From Prochlorococcus sp. AG-402-K10 (GTDB taxonomy: Bacteria; Cyanobacteriota; Cyanobacteriia; PCC-6307; Cyanobiaceae), in NCBI GenBank assembly GCA_003216835.1, contig QCIF01000001.1, forward strand, positions 186,001 to 250,000: a DNA stretch of 64,000 nucleotides, given 5' to 3'. The position numbers and the translations under genes were made by a program. The notes beneath the pieces were generated by a model. The model searched no databases. It was not told the DNA's origin and saw only the letters and a program-made list of their open reading frames with translations. The stretch's first letter is position 1. Each line of letters begins with the position of its first letter. Of this stretch, positions 21,391-30,885 are shown one piece after another.

Positions 21391-22263
21391 TTATTTATAA
21401 TTAGAAAAGAATTTTTTAAACTTGAATATTCCATATCTCGGAGCGAATAAAAAAGCAAATAAAAATATAAAAGTTTGTGCTAATACTATAGAACCTCCGG
21501 TTTCAAGATCGAACCAAAAACTACAATATATACCTATTACACTTGAGATAATGGCGCTTAATATTGAAATAATGGTCATATTATCAAATTGATCAGTCAG
21601 TAAGTATGCCGTAGCTCCTGGAGTTATCAACATTGCAACTACCAATATTATTCCAACAGTCTGTAAACCAACAACGGCCGCTAAAGATAAGCATGTAAGA
21701 AGCAAATAATGTAGGAAAAAGACATTAATTCCAATAGTTTTTGCATGTCTAGGATCAAAACAGTAAAGCATTAAATCTTTCCTGAAAACTGATAAAAGTA
21801 TTACTACCAACAAAGAAATCAATACCGTTTGCTTCACATCAGATATTGATATACCTAATGGACTTCCAAAAAGAATAGAGTGGAGATCAATATTACTTTT
21901 AATCTTAGAAACCAAAACTATTCCAAGAGCAAAAAAGCCTGTAAAGACTAACCCAATCACTGTATCTTCCTTAACTCTTGATTTTTGTTTAACAAATCCT
22001 ATAAGAGCTACAGAACCTACGCCAAATATAAATGCACCCAATGAGAATGGGAGTCCCAAAGCATAAGCCACAACCACTCCAGGCATTACAGAGTGAGACA
22101 CAGCATCACCCATTAAAGCCCAACCTTTGAGAGTTAAATAACTAGATAGAAAGCCACAAACAGCAGCCACTAAAGAGCTCATAAATAGAGCTTTTCTCAT
22201 AAACTCATGAGTTAAAGGATCTGTTACAAATGTATTTATACTAGAGAATAAACACAGGTCCAT
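21391..22263 (-). CDS. mntB: Manganese ABC transporter, permease subunit
   Basis: Integral membrane permease of the metal ABC-3 family (ZnuB/MntB/TroC type), 290 residues with about eight hydrophobic segments. The MGDAVSHSVMPGVVVAYALG stretch is the family hallmark, and LVVAMLITPGATAYLLT follows in the C-terminal half. ATG start. It is 14 bases downstream of the ATPase gene. The metal is assigned as manganese from the binding protein encoded two genes upstream; zinc is the main alternative. Confidence 0.9.
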   Translation of the reverse strand: MDLCLFSSINTFVTDPLTHEFMRKALFMSSLVAAVCGFLSSYLTLKGWALMGDAVSHSVMPGVVVAYALGLPFSLGAFIFGVGSVALIGFVKQKSRVKEDTVIGLVFTGFFALGIVLVSKIKSNIDLHSILFGSPLGISISDVKQTVLISLLVVILLSVFRKDLMLYCFDPRHAKTIGINVFFLHYLLLTCLSLAAVVGLQTVGIILVVAMLITPGATAYLLTDQFDNMTIISILSAIISSVIGIYCSFWFDLETGGSIVLAQTFIFLFAFLFAPRYGIFKFKKFFSNYK

Positions 22264-22277
22264 AAATAATTTTTTTT

Positions 22278-23042
22278 TTATGACTCAGGCCCAAACAAAA
22301 CATCAGGAGAGATCCCTCCAAAGGTACTTGTTATATTTTCAGGCGTAAATACTTCAGAGGTCTCTCCATATGCAACAACTGTTTTGTTTATTAAAAGAAC
22401 CAAATCACAAAATTCGCGAACATGAATCATGTCATGAGTAGATAATAAAATTGTTTTACCCTCATTTTTAAACTGAATAAATAATTCTGAAATTAGTTTC
22501 TCAGTTCTTATATCAACTCCCGTAAAGGGTTCATCCAGCAATAATATTGAAGCTCTTTGTGCAATTGCTCTCGCTAAAAAAGTTCTTTTCCTTTGACCTC
22601 CAGACAAATTCCCAATTGGCGTGGATAAAAAATCCATCAGGTCAACCCTCGCAATTGCATCTTTAACAGCCTGAATATCAGACTCTCTTGGACACCTGAG
22701 AACATTCATCGACCCATATCTTCCCATCATTACAACATCCCAAACATTTACAGGGAATTGACTATCAATACCTTCACTTTGAGGAACATAAGCGATTGTC
22801 TGATCTTTCTGAGCAGACCTTAAAGTCTCTCCGTTTATTCTTATTTTTCCCTTCGAAATGTTAACAAAGCCAGTCAATGAATTAAAAAAGGTTGTTTTCC
22901 CTGCTCCATTCATTCCTACCAATCCACAAATTTGACCAGGTTTTAAGCTTAAGTTGGCATCATATAATGCAACTTTGCCATTGTAGTCTACGCATATATT
23001 TTCTGCCTCAATCCTATAATTTTGATAATTAGGTTTGTCCAT
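22278..23042 (-). CDS. mntA: Manganese ABC transporter, ATP-binding subunit
   Basis: ABC ATPase of the metal-uptake class. Walker A GMNGAGKTT (43-51), the signature LSGGQRKR (near 145) and Walker B LLLDEPF are present, and the H-loop is in STHDM. The 254-residue length is typical. ATG start, two bases after the binding-protein gene stop. It would energise manganese uptake for the oxygen-evolving complex of photosystem II in this phototroph. Confidence 0.92.
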   Translation of the reverse strand: MDKPNYQNYRIEAENICVDYNGKVALYDANLSLKPGQICGLVGMNGAGKTTFFNSLTGFVNISKGKIRINGETLRSAQKDQTIAYVPQSEGIDSQFPVNVWDVVMMGRYGSMNVLRCPRESDIQAVKDAIARVDLMDFLSTPIGNLSGGQRKRTFLARAIAQRASILLLDEPFTGVDIRTEKLISELFIQFKNEGKTILLSTHDMIHVREFCDLVLLINKTVVAYGETSEVFTPENITSTFGGISPDVLFGPES

Positions 23043-23044
23043 CT

Positions 23045-23953
23045 TTAGTCAAGACCTCTTTTAATAATTTCCAAATTATGTTTGAGCATTGCTAAGTAAG
23101 AATTAGCTGGACCATTATCACTGGACAACGAATCAACATATAGGTTTCCTCCGAATTTAGTGCCAGTTTCATTTACAACAACCATTTGAGATTCATTACT
23201 TACAGTACTTTCACAAAATACAGCTGGAACTTTTTTTTTCTTAACTAAGGATATTGTTCTTGCCATCCTTCTGGGAGTAATTTGACTCTCCGCATTAACA
23301 GGCCACAAGTAAACTTCTTTTAATCCATAATCCTTAGCGAGATAAGAAAATGCTCCTTCACAAGTTACTAGATATCTGCTTTCTTTTCCTAAGTTATTAA
23401 TAAAAAGTGAGAAATCTTGATCAATTGTAGAAAGTTTATTTTTATAAATTTCTCCATTTTTTTCGAACAATTCTCTTTTGGAGGGCCTCAATTCTGATAA
23501 AGATTCCACGATAATATCTACATAATGAATTCCTCTTTTTGGAGAAATCCAGGCATGGGGGTTTGGTTTCCCTTTGTAAGAATCTTCACTTATAAATATT
23601 GGGTCTAGATCATCTGCAATAGTTATTCTTTGAACTTTCAAATTAGAAACAAATTTTTCTGACCATATTTCAAATCCAAATCCATTATCCACAAAAACAA
23701 ATGCTTCAGATGCATTTATTAGATCGCTTGGAGTTGGTTTATAACCATGAACTTCGATTCCAGGTTTAGTTATTGATTTAACCTCGAAGTTATCATTTTT
23801 AGCAATATTTTCAATAATATCTGCTAAAACGGTGAAGCTTGCTAAAACCAACTCTTTTTTATTTTCATTTTTAGTTGATATTCTTGTACATGCAGTAGTT
23901 GAAAAAAGACAAATTAAACTTGTAAGAATTAAAAGCAAAACCTTTTTATTCAT
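23045..23953 (-). CDS. mntC: Manganese-binding lipoprotein of ABC transporter
   Basis: Cluster A-I periplasmic metal-binding protein. A lipobox (STTAC, Cys22) follows a 21-residue signal, so it is lipid-anchored. Likely metal ligands are H69 (EVHGY), H133 (NPHAW), E199 (TCEGAF) and D274 (YVDS). The H-H-E-D set with glutamate at the third place fits manganese proteins such as MntC/PsaA rather than ZnuA, which has histidine there. It lacks the His-rich loop of many ZnuA proteins. ATG start; the DUF697 gene lies 23 bases upstream. Confidence 0.92.
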   Translation of the reverse strand: MNKKVLLLILTSLICLFSTTACTRISTKNENKKELVLASFTVLADIIENIAKNDNFEVKSITKPGIEVHGYKPTPSDLINASEAFVFVDNGFGFEIWSEKFVSNLKVQRITIADDLDPIFISEDSYKGKPNPHAWISPKRGIHYVDIIVESLSELRPSKRELFEKNGEIYKNKLSTIDQDFSLFINNLGKESRYLVTCEGAFSYLAKDYGLKEVYLWPVNAESQITPRRMARTISLVKKKKVPAVFCESTVSNESQMVVVNETGTKFGGNLYVDSLSSDNGPANSYLAMLKHNLEIIKRGLD

Positions 23954-23976
23954 TATTTTATAAATTCTGGATATTA

Positions 23977-25308
23977 TTAATTATATGTAATTCGAGTCAA
24001 AGGAATTTTTAAATCAGTTATCAAAGATTTCCAATTAATTTTCTCATTTTCGAAAGCATTTTCAACAATCTTTTCAGAATTTTCTTTTATAAATTCCAAG
24101 TCAGGTTCTGAGACCCCTTTTGTTATAGCCATAAAATCTGCAAGGGAACTAGATACTACTCTCGTCAAATATGCTGCACTTATTGCCTGATAAGTTCCTG
24201 ATACCAACCATGTTGGGCCATGCAATTTTGTTAATCCAATTAAAGTCTGACCACTCCATTCAATTACTCCCTGAGCTATTGCAGTCTTTATTATTTGTTT
24301 TGATACTTTATCCAAAATTGCTGGAGACCAATTGCATCCCCATATTGATTTAATTTCTTTAATCATTAAAGAATTTAAAACTGTCATAGACAACACATCT
24401 ATTGATGGAAGCGGTGACAAGAAAACTGTAGTGGCAACAATAATTTGATTCTTCCCCTGTAAAACTTTAAGTTGTGTTCTTCTTATACCTTCAATCTCAG
24501 ACTGCCAATTAGTATGCAACTGCTTCAAAAGCCTTTTCTTTGTATTCTCAATATTTTTACTTGAACTTAGAAAAAACTTTATTAAAGAAAAAGGTATATT
24601 AGTTAATTGATTTTTATCTGTATCAACTCTAATTATTCTATTTATAAATTCTTCTGAAATTTGATCCTTCAATTCATCTATTTCACTTTTAGATTCAAAG
24701 CCATTTGAAGATTGGGCTACTAACCAAATGGGCATATTCTTAGGAAGCTTTTCTAACCATAAAAAATCATTAGCAGATAAAGGGAAATTTAGGAAATATA
24801 AAATAGCATCAGCATTTATTACGTTATCAGGAACAATCTCCGAAGAATTATATTTTGGAAGTTTTTCAATAAAATCAAAATTAAACTTATCTTCTTTGAA
24901 GAAATTTAGAAATAAAGATTGATTAGATTCATAATTTTTTTTCCCAATACAACAAATTTTCTCTTTTGCAAATCTATTAAGTATCAAGTCAAGGGATTTT
25001 TGTCTTTTAAGATTTTGTTTTTCAAAGTTATTATTCTCCTCAATTTCCTTAAAGAAGTTCAAATCTTCATTGCAAAGATTTAGCCAGCCTTCTAAGTCCT
25101 TTGGCTCATTAAATTTTGGTTGTTCATTCTTAAGGAGAAAATATCCTCCAAAACATACAATAAAAAATCCTATTGACCCCCCTGTTAAATGTATTACATC
25201 ACTTGCAAACCATTCTCCAAAACCTAGTAAAAATAAAATTATAAAGATATTTTTTTTCGGAAACTTTATTAAGTCATTCAAAAGGTTCACTTTAGTAATA
25301 TCAAGCAC
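23977..25308 (-). CDS. DUF697-type membrane protein, possible GTPase relative
   Basis: A 443-residue cyanobacterial protein with two hydrophobic segments near the N terminus (about 21-58) and a C-terminal part (about 280-400) resembling DUF697, which often follows GTPase domains. I could not find a P-loop GxxxxGK in the middle region, so the nucleotide-binding half may be degenerate or absent. The first codon is GTG; a second in-frame GTG lies six codons on. The gene is 23 bases upstream of mntC on the same strand and is likely co-transcribed with the transporter. Its role is unknown. Confidence 0.7.
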   Translation of the reverse strand: MLDITKVNLLNDLIKFPKKNIFIILFLLGFGEWFASDVIHLTGGSIGFFIVCFGGYFLLKNEQPKFNEPKDLEGWLNLCNEDLNFFKEIEENNNFEKQNLKRQKSLDLILNRFAKEKICCIGKKNYESNQSLFLNFFKEDKFNFDFIEKLPKYNSSEIVPDNVINADAILYFLNFPLSANDFLWLEKLPKNMPIWLVAQSSNGFESKSEIDELKDQISEEFINRIIRVDTDKNQLTNIPFSLIKFFLSSSKNIENTKKRLLKQLHTNWQSEIEGIRRTQLKVLQGKNQIIVATTVFLSPLPSIDVLSMTVLNSLMIKEIKSIWGCNWSPAILDKVSKQIIKTAIAQGVIEWSGQTLIGLTKLHGPTWLVSGTYQAISAAYLTRVVSSSLADFMAITKGVSEPDLEFIKENSEKIVENAFENEKINWKSLITDLKIPLTRITYN

Positions 25309-25386
25309 AGTACTTTAAATTTACTCTTCTTTTATTTTAGTGCAAGTTGTGAATGAAAAAAACAAATTTTCATAACTCCTTAATTT

Positions 25387-25455
25387 ATGGATAAAAATTT
25401 AAGCATTTTAAAAAGATTTATTGCAAAACCAGATGCTAAGTTAATAGACTATTAA
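25387..25455 (+). other. Possible 22-residue small ORF
   Basis: An ATG-started reading frame of 22 codons with a basic, mildly amphipathic product (MDKNLSILKRF...) lies 17 bases before the RHH-like gene. It has no clear ribosome binding site. In DNA this AT-rich, short frames are common by chance, so this is only a candidate. Confidence 0.15.
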
Positions 25456-25471
25456 AAAAAGAATTATTAAG

Positions 25472-25876
25472 ATGTCAAACTCAAATTATGATAATGCTTC
25501 TGGAAAAGAAATTTACAGAAGTCGTAGTAACAATGATAGATCTGGAGGTCGCAGAGATGGAGGGGGATTTCGAATAAGATTAAGTGACAATGAAATGAAA
25601 GCCGTCAAATCAATCCAAGAAGCATTTCAACTTAGATCTACTGTTGCAGTGCTTGGATTCTCAGTTAGAACACTTAGTGAAATGATCAAAGACGAAAAAT
25701 TAATAGAATCAATTACAACATATGCAAAAAACAATAAAAACTCTTCTCCAATCAGACACTCACAAAATAATGCAGAAAATAAAACAAAAACAACTCCTGA
25801 CCCCTTTGCAAGGCCTGTGAAAAGTTCATCAAATGAAGAAATACAATCTAATGAAATAGAAGAGGATGACAACTAA
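25472..25876 (+). CDS. Small RHH-like putative nucleic-acid-binding protein
   Basis: A 134-residue protein in three parts. The N terminus (1-33) is rich in Arg, Gly, Ser and Asn with RSGGRRDGGG. Residues about 33-75 could form a ribbon-helix-helix unit: strand FRIRLS, helix about 39-52, turn RST, then helix about 57-73 ending SEMIKD. The C-terminal tail is polar and acidic (EEDDN). RHH proteins bind DNA as dimers, and RG-rich tails often bind nucleic acid; both points are inference. The gene overlaps the trpS start by 11 bases, so the two are probably translated together. Confidence 0.6.
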   Translation: MSNSNYDNASGKEIYRSRSNNDRSGGRRDGGGFRIRLSDNEMKAVKSIQEAFQLRSTVAVLGFSVRTLSEMIKDEKLIESITTYAKNNKNSSPIRHSQNNAENKTKTTPDPFARPVKSSSNEEIQSNEIEEDDN

Positions 25877-26882
25877 GAAAAGGATTCTTTCAGGAGTTCA
25901 ACCAACTGGAGATCTACATATAGGAAATTGGCTTGGAGCAATAAATAATTGGGTGACTCTTCAAGAACAATATGAAACATTTCTCTGTGTAGTTGATTTA
26001 CATGCAATAACCGCCGCATATGATCCTAAAGAATTATCTAAAAACACTCTTTCTACTGCCGCTTTATATGTCGCTTGTGGGATAGACCCTAAAAAATGTT
26101 CTATTTTTATTCAAAGTCAGATTGCTGCTCATTCAGAACTTTGTTGGATATTAAATTGCATGACTCCAATAAATTGGATGGAAAGAATGATTCAATTCAA
26201 AGAAAAATCCATACAACAAGGACACAATGTATCTATCGGATTATTTGACTATCCAATCTTAATGGCTGCGGATATACTTCTTTACGACGCTGACTTCGTA
26301 CCAGTAGGGGAGGATCAAAAACAACATCTTGAACTTGCAAGAGATATTGCACAACAAAGAATCAATGCCCAATTTAGTAAGGATAAAAATATTTTGAAAA
26401 TCCCTCAGCCAATAATTATGAAGAATGGATCAAAAATAATGAGTTTAATTGATGGTTCAAAAAAGATGAGTAAAAGTGATCCTAATGAAGGCAGTCGTAT
26501 TAACTTGTTAGATGCACCTGAAATAATCACGAAAAAAATAAAAAGAGCAAAAAGCGACAGTTACATTGGGATAGAATTTAATAACCCCGAAAGAGCAGAA
26601 TCTAGAAATCTTCTGATGATTTATTCAATATTATCTGGGAAAGAAATTTCACAATGTCAGAATGAATTCTCCGAGACTGGATGGGGGACATTTAAAAAAT
26701 TAATTACGGAACAACTTATAGAATCACTTGAGCCTATACAAGAAAAATATAAAGTATTAATCAATGATCCATATCAATTAAATAATATTCTTAAAGAAGG
26801 GATAGAAAAGGCTGAAGATTTAGCAAATAAAACTCTAAAAAGAGTTAAATCAAACTTAGGCTTCTTTGAAATGGGGAAATAA
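25866..26882 (+). CDS. trpS: Tryptophanyl-tRNA synthetase
   Basis: Class I aminoacyl-tRNA synthetase charging tRNA-Trp. The HIGH-type motif reads HIGN (18-21) after SGVQPTG, and the KMSKS motif is intact at about residue 200 (GSKKMSKSDPN). Length 338 is normal. The ATG lies inside the end of the preceding RHH-like gene. Three bases separate it from thrS downstream, so the two synthetase genes are an operon. Confidence 0.97.
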   Translation: MTTKKRILSGVQPTGDLHIGNWLGAINNWVTLQEQYETFLCVVDLHAITAAYDPKELSKNTLSTAALYVACGIDPKKCSIFIQSQIAAHSELCWILNCMTPINWMERMIQFKEKSIQQGHNVSIGLFDYPILMAADILLYDADFVPVGEDQKQHLELARDIAQQRINAQFSKDKNILKIPQPIIMKNGSKIMSLIDGSKKMSKSDPNEGSRINLLDAPEIITKKIKRAKSDSYIGIEFNNPERAESRNLLMIYSILSGKEISQCQNEFSETGWGTFKKLITEQLIESLEPIQEKYKVLINDPYQLNNILKEGIEKAEDLANKTLKRVKSNLGFFEMGK

Positions 26883-26885
26883 ATT

Positions 26886-28802
26886 ATGCCAATAATTACA
26901 TTGCCTGATGGTTCAAAAAAGGTTTTCGAAAAATCTGTAACTATTCTAGAAATTGCAAATAGTATAGGCGCTGGATTAGCTAAAGCAACAATTGCTGGGA
27001 AAGTAAATGATGTTCTTCTTGATGCAACTCTTCCTATAAAGAAAGACTCCAAAGTTGTAATCATTACATCTAAAGATAAAGAAGGAATAGAAATAATTAG
27101 ACATTCCTTTGCGCATCTCATTGGTCATGCAGTGAAACAAATTTACCCAAATATTAAAATGGCAATTGGGCCTGTAATTGAAGATGGTTTTTATTACGAT
27201 ATTTTTTCAGAATACAGATTTACGCCTGAAGATCTAATTAAAATTGAAAACCGAATAAACATATTAATTAAAACAAATTATGATATCGAAATTTTACAAG
27301 TTTCAAAAGAAGAAGCAATTAAAACTTTTAAAGAAAGAGATGAGACTTTTAAATTACGAATAATTGAAGAAATTCCTGAAGAAGGCCTCATCAATTTGTA
27401 CAAGCACGAAGAATATATTGACATGTGTAGAGGACCTCACGTTCCTAACACAAGACATTTGAGGCACTTTAAGTTACTTAAATTATCAGGTTCATACTGG
27501 AGAGGCAATAGTGAAAATGAATCATTACAGAGAATATATGGCACTGCATGGGCTAAAGAAAAAGAACTCAATGAATACTTAACAAGAATTGAAGAGGCGG
27601 AAAAAAGGGATCATAGAAAACTTGGAAAAAAACATTCACTCTTTCACATACAAGAAGAATCTCCAGGTATGATTTTTTGGCATCCAAATGGATGGACAAT
27701 CTACCAAGTACTGGAAAAATACATAAGAGAAATACTTAAAAAAAATGATTATCTAGAAATTAAAACCCCACAAGCTGTTGATAAATCTCTTTGGGAAAAA
27801 TCCGGTCATTGGGAAAAATTTAGAGACGATATGTTCACTACCGCATCAGAAAATAGAACTTATGCAATTAAACCAATGAATTGCCCATGCCATATTCAAG
27901 TATTTAATCAAGGTTTAAAAAGTTATAAGGATTTACCTATTCGTCTGGCTGAATTTGGTTCCTGCCACAGAAATGAGCCCTCTGGTGCTTTACACGGCTT
28001 AATGAGAGTAAGAAACTTTACTCAAGATGATGCACACATCTTCTGCACAGAAGATCAAATGCAAGAAGAAGTATCTACTTTTATCGATCTCGTTTTCGAG
28101 GTTTACAAAACTTTTGGTTTTGATGAAATCATTATCAAATTATCAACCCGTCCTGAAAAAAGGGTAGGTAGTGAAGAAATTTGGGATAAATCAGAGGAGT
28201 CTCTTAGCAAAGCTCTTGACAATAAGAATCTCAAATGGGAACTACAACCTGGGGAAGGTGCTTTTTATGGTCCAAAAATAGAATTCTCGTTAAAAGATTG
28301 TCTTAATAGAGTCTGGCAGTGCGGAACTATTCAGGTTGATTTTTCAATGCCTATTAGATTGGATGCAACTTATGTAGATATTGATAATGAGAAAAGAAAT
28401 CCAGTTATGCTTCACAGAGCAATTCTAGGATCCTTTGAAAGATTTATTGGAATCTTAATTGAACAATATGAGGCTAAATTCCCAATTTGGCTTGCTCCTT
28501 ATCAAATAATTTTATTAAGCATTACCGATAGAAATATTGAAAAATGTTTAAAGTTTAATGAATTAATAAATAATAATGGATACCGATCAAAAGTTGATAT
28601 TAGAAATGAAAAAATAGGATATAAAATCAGGGAAGCTACAATAGGAAGAATTCCATTAATTGCAGTTATTGGAGATAAAGAAGAGGAAATTGATTCAGTC
28701 GCCTTAAGAGCTTTAGATGGAACAAATTTAGGCATTTTCAACCTACCTAATCTATACCAATTAATGGATGAATTAATAGCAAAAAAAGGAAGAACAGAAT
28801 AA
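26886..28802 (+). CDS. thrS: Threonyl-tRNA synthetase
   Basis: Class II synthetase charging tRNA-Thr, with a full domain set: N-terminal TGS domain (about 1-62), editing domain with [10 protein letters not shown] and the later CRGPHVP segment, catalytic core with MNCPCH (zinc cysteine), motif 2 [16 protein letters not shown], motif 3 [12 protein letters not shown], and a C-terminal anticodon-binding domain. Length 638 is standard. ATG start, three bases after trpS. glk follows 11 bases later. Confidence 0.97.
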   Translation: MPIITLPDGSKKVFEKSVTILEIANSIGAGLAKATIAGKVNDVLLDATLPIKKDSKVVIITSKDKEGIEIIRHSFAHLIGHAVKQIYPNIKMAIGPVIEDGFYYDIFSEYRFTPEDLIKIENRINILIKTNYDIEILQVSKEEAIKTFKERDETFKLRIIEEIPEEGLINLYKHEEYIDMCRGPHVPNTRHLRHFKLLKLSGSYWRGNSENESLQRIYGTAWAKEKELNEYLTRIEEAEKRDHRKLGKKHSLFHIQEESPGMIFWHPNGWTIYQVLEKYIREILKKNDYLEIKTPQAVDKSLWEKSGHWEKFRDDMFTTASENRTYAIKPMNCPCHIQVFNQGLKSYKDLPIRLAEFGSCHRNEPSGALHGLMRVRNFTQDDAHIFCTEDQMQEEVSTFIDLVFEVYKTFGFDEIIIKLSTRPEKRVGSEEIWDKSEESLSKALDNKNLKWELQPGEGAFYGPKIEFSLKDCLNRVWQCGTIQVDFSMPIRLDATYVDIDNEKRNPVMLHRAILGSFERFIGILIEQYEAKFPIWLAPYQIILLSITDRNIEKCLKFNELINNNGYRSKVDIRNEKIGYKIREATIGRIPLIAVIGDKEEEIDSVALRALDGTNLGIFNLPNLYQLMDELIAKKGRTE

Positions 28803-28813
28803 TTTCAGAATAG

Positions 28814-29851
28814 ATGAATTTTCTTGCTTGCGATCTTGGGGGTACAAAGGTTCTATTAGGAATTTTCCAAGAGAATGCTAATACTGATTATCCAAATTTA
28901 ATATTTAAAAAAAAATATATCTCTTCCGAATGGGATTCCATTCAAATGATTCTAGAAGATTTCCTCAAAAATGAATGCAAAAATATTACGCATCCTTTGT
29001 CTGCTTGTTTCGCTGTCGCAGGTCCCATATCTAACAACAATGCAAAAATAATTAATTTGTCATGGAATATTTCTGGCGATAAATTAAAAAACAAATTTAA
29101 ATTCAAAAGTTGCGAGCTAATAAATGATTTTGCAGTTCAAATTTATGGAATACCTTTTTTAAAAAAAAGTCAATATTCTACAATTCAAAACGGGAATCAT
29201 TCTTTAGGAACTAACAAAAATTTGCATGCGATAGTTGGAGCTGGAACTGGTCTAGGTATTGCAAGGGGACTGATTAAAGGTAATAATATACAAGTTTTAG
29301 CTAGCGAAGGTGGGCATATAGAATACTCGCCAAAGTCAAAATTAGAATGGGATTTAAAGAATTGGCTCAAAAATTCTCTGAAAGTTAATAGGATTTCTTG
29401 TGAGAGAATTATAAGTGGAGCTGGTTTATCGAGGATAGCTGAATGGAGACTAAGTAAACCCGATGCGAAGGATCACCCAGTTCAGAAGTATATAAAGGAA
29501 TTAAAATTTGCTAATGATTTAGAAAAGATCTTACCCGAACAAATTTGTAAGCTTTCAGATGAAGGAGATATTCTAATGAAGGAGATAGAAAATATATGGT
29601 TAGGAGCTTATGGTTCTTTACTTGGGGATGTTGCCTTAAATGAATTATGCTTAGGGGGTTTATGGATTTCTGGAGGAACAGCGCCAAAACATTTCAAAAA
29701 TTTTAAATCAGATTTATTTCTGAAACAATTTTCAGATAAAGGCAGATTAAAAGATATGGTTAAATCTATACCTGTAAAAGTAATCTTAGATGAAGATTTT
29801 GGTTTGTATAGCGCAGCTTGCAGAGCAAAAATGCTTTTACAGAGAGCCTAG
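28814..29851 (+). CDS. glk: Glucokinase
   Basis: Bacterial glucokinase family enzyme phosphorylating glucose with ATP. The N-terminal phosphate loop ACDLGGTKVLLG (5-16), a central GAGTGLGIARG segment, the ASEGGHIEYSP motif with the expected histidine/glutamate sugar contacts, and GLWISGGTAPK near 286 are present. Length 345 is normal. ATG start. It is in a tight series with thrS and thrB (7 bases). In this cell it may salvage glucose from glycogen turnover or uptake. Confidence 0.93.
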   Translation: MNFLACDLGGTKVLLGIFQENANTDYPNLIFKKKYISSEWDSIQMILEDFLKNECKNITHPLSACFAVAGPISNNNAKIINLSWNISGDKLKNKFKFKSCELINDFAVQIYGIPFLKKSQYSTIQNGNHSLGTNKNLHAIVGAGTGLGIARGLIKGNNIQVLASEGGHIEYSPKSKLEWDLKNWLKNSLKVNRISCERIISGAGLSRIAEWRLSKPDAKDHPVQKYIKELKFANDLEKILPEQICKLSDEGDILMKEIENIWLGAYGSLLGDVALNELCLGGLWISGGTAPKHFKNFKSDLFLKQFSDKGRLKDMVKSIPVKVILDEDFGLYSAACRAKMLLQRA

Positions 29852-29858
29852 TTTTTAA

Positions 29859-30806
29859 ATGTCTTCCCCAGCAATAGGTAAAAAAATAATCGTAACAGTT
29901 CCCTCAACAACTGCCAATTTAGGTCCAGGGTTTGACTGCCTTGGGGTTGCATTAGATTTATACAATGAATTTGTTTTCACAAGAATAGAAGGGGGTGGAG
30001 ATAGATTTGATTTAATAATGGAGAGTACAGATGGTAATCACTTAAGAGGAGGTCCTGAAAACTTAGTGTTTCGAGCTGCTCAAAAGGTATGGGAGAGTGC
30101 TAATATTTCTCCTTTTGCACTTGAAGCAAGAGTGAAACTAGCTGTACCGCCAGCTAGAGGTCTAGGAAGTAGTGCTACCGCAATAGTCGCAGGCTTAATA
30201 GGAGCAAATGCAATAATGAACTCCCCCCTACCCAAAGAAAAACTGTTAGAACTCGCAATTGATATAGAAGGGCATCCTGATAACGTTGTCCCATCTCTTT
30301 TGGGAGGTCTTTGTTTAACAGCAAAATCTGCTTCTCAAAGATGGAGAATTATAAGATGTGATTGGCATGATTCAATTAAAGCTGTAGTAGCAATTCCTGC
30401 TATTCGCTTAAGTACAAGTGAAGCAAGAAGAGTAATGCCTAAAAATGTCCCAATATCTGACGCGGTAATAAATATGGGGGCACTTACTTTATTACTTAAC
30501 GGCCTAAAAACAGGAAATGCTGAATTAATAAAAGAGGGAATGTTTGATAAGTTGCATGAACCATATAGATGGAAACTTATTCAAGGTGGATTAGAAGTTA
30601 AAGATGCGGCTTTAGAAGCGGGTGCATTAGGATGCGCAATTAGTGGGGCAGGGCCGAGCATATTAGCTTTATGTAAGAAAGACAATGGCAAAGCTGTAAG
30701 TCAAGCAATGGTTAAAGCATGGGAAAAGTCAGGGGTAGCGAGTAGAGCTCCATATTTAAATGTACAAACAACAGGTAGTCTATTCAGAGCTGTTCCTGGT
30801 AAGTAG
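29859..30806 (+). CDS. thrB: Homoserine kinase
   Basis: GHMP kinase that phosphorylates homoserine on the way to threonine. It shows PSTTANLGPGFDCLG near the N terminus, the ATP motif PPARGLGSSATA (about 100-111), and the C-terminal GCAISGAGPSILAL motif. Length 315 is typical. ATG start, seven bases after glk. thrS lies two genes upstream, so threonine synthesis and charging share a transcript. Confidence 0.96.
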   Translation: MSSPAIGKKIIVTVPSTTANLGPGFDCLGVALDLYNEFVFTRIEGGGDRFDLIMESTDGNHLRGGPENLVFRAAQKVWESANISPFALEARVKLAVPPARGLGSSATAIVAGLIGANAIMNSPLPKEKLLELAIDIEGHPDNVVPSLLGGLCLTAKSASQRWRIIRCDWHDSIKAVVAIPAIRLSTSEARRVMPKNVPISDAVINMGALTLLLNGLKTGNAELIKEGMFDKLHEPYRWKLIQGGLEVKDAALEAGALGCAISGAGPSILALCKKDNGKAVSQAMVKAWEKSGVASRAPYLNVQTTGSLFRAVPGK

Positions 30807-30885
30807 TTTTACTTAGACATTTTTAATGATATAGTCCCAAGCTAGAACATCTTCAACTACAATAAAAAAACTATTCATTACATAA

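Noticed and set aside
25332..25373. A 13-codon minus-strand frame with AAGGAG two bases before ATG, ahead of the DUF697 gene.
   Set aside because: The spacing from AAGGAG to ATG is too short for normal initiation, and the product has no notable content.
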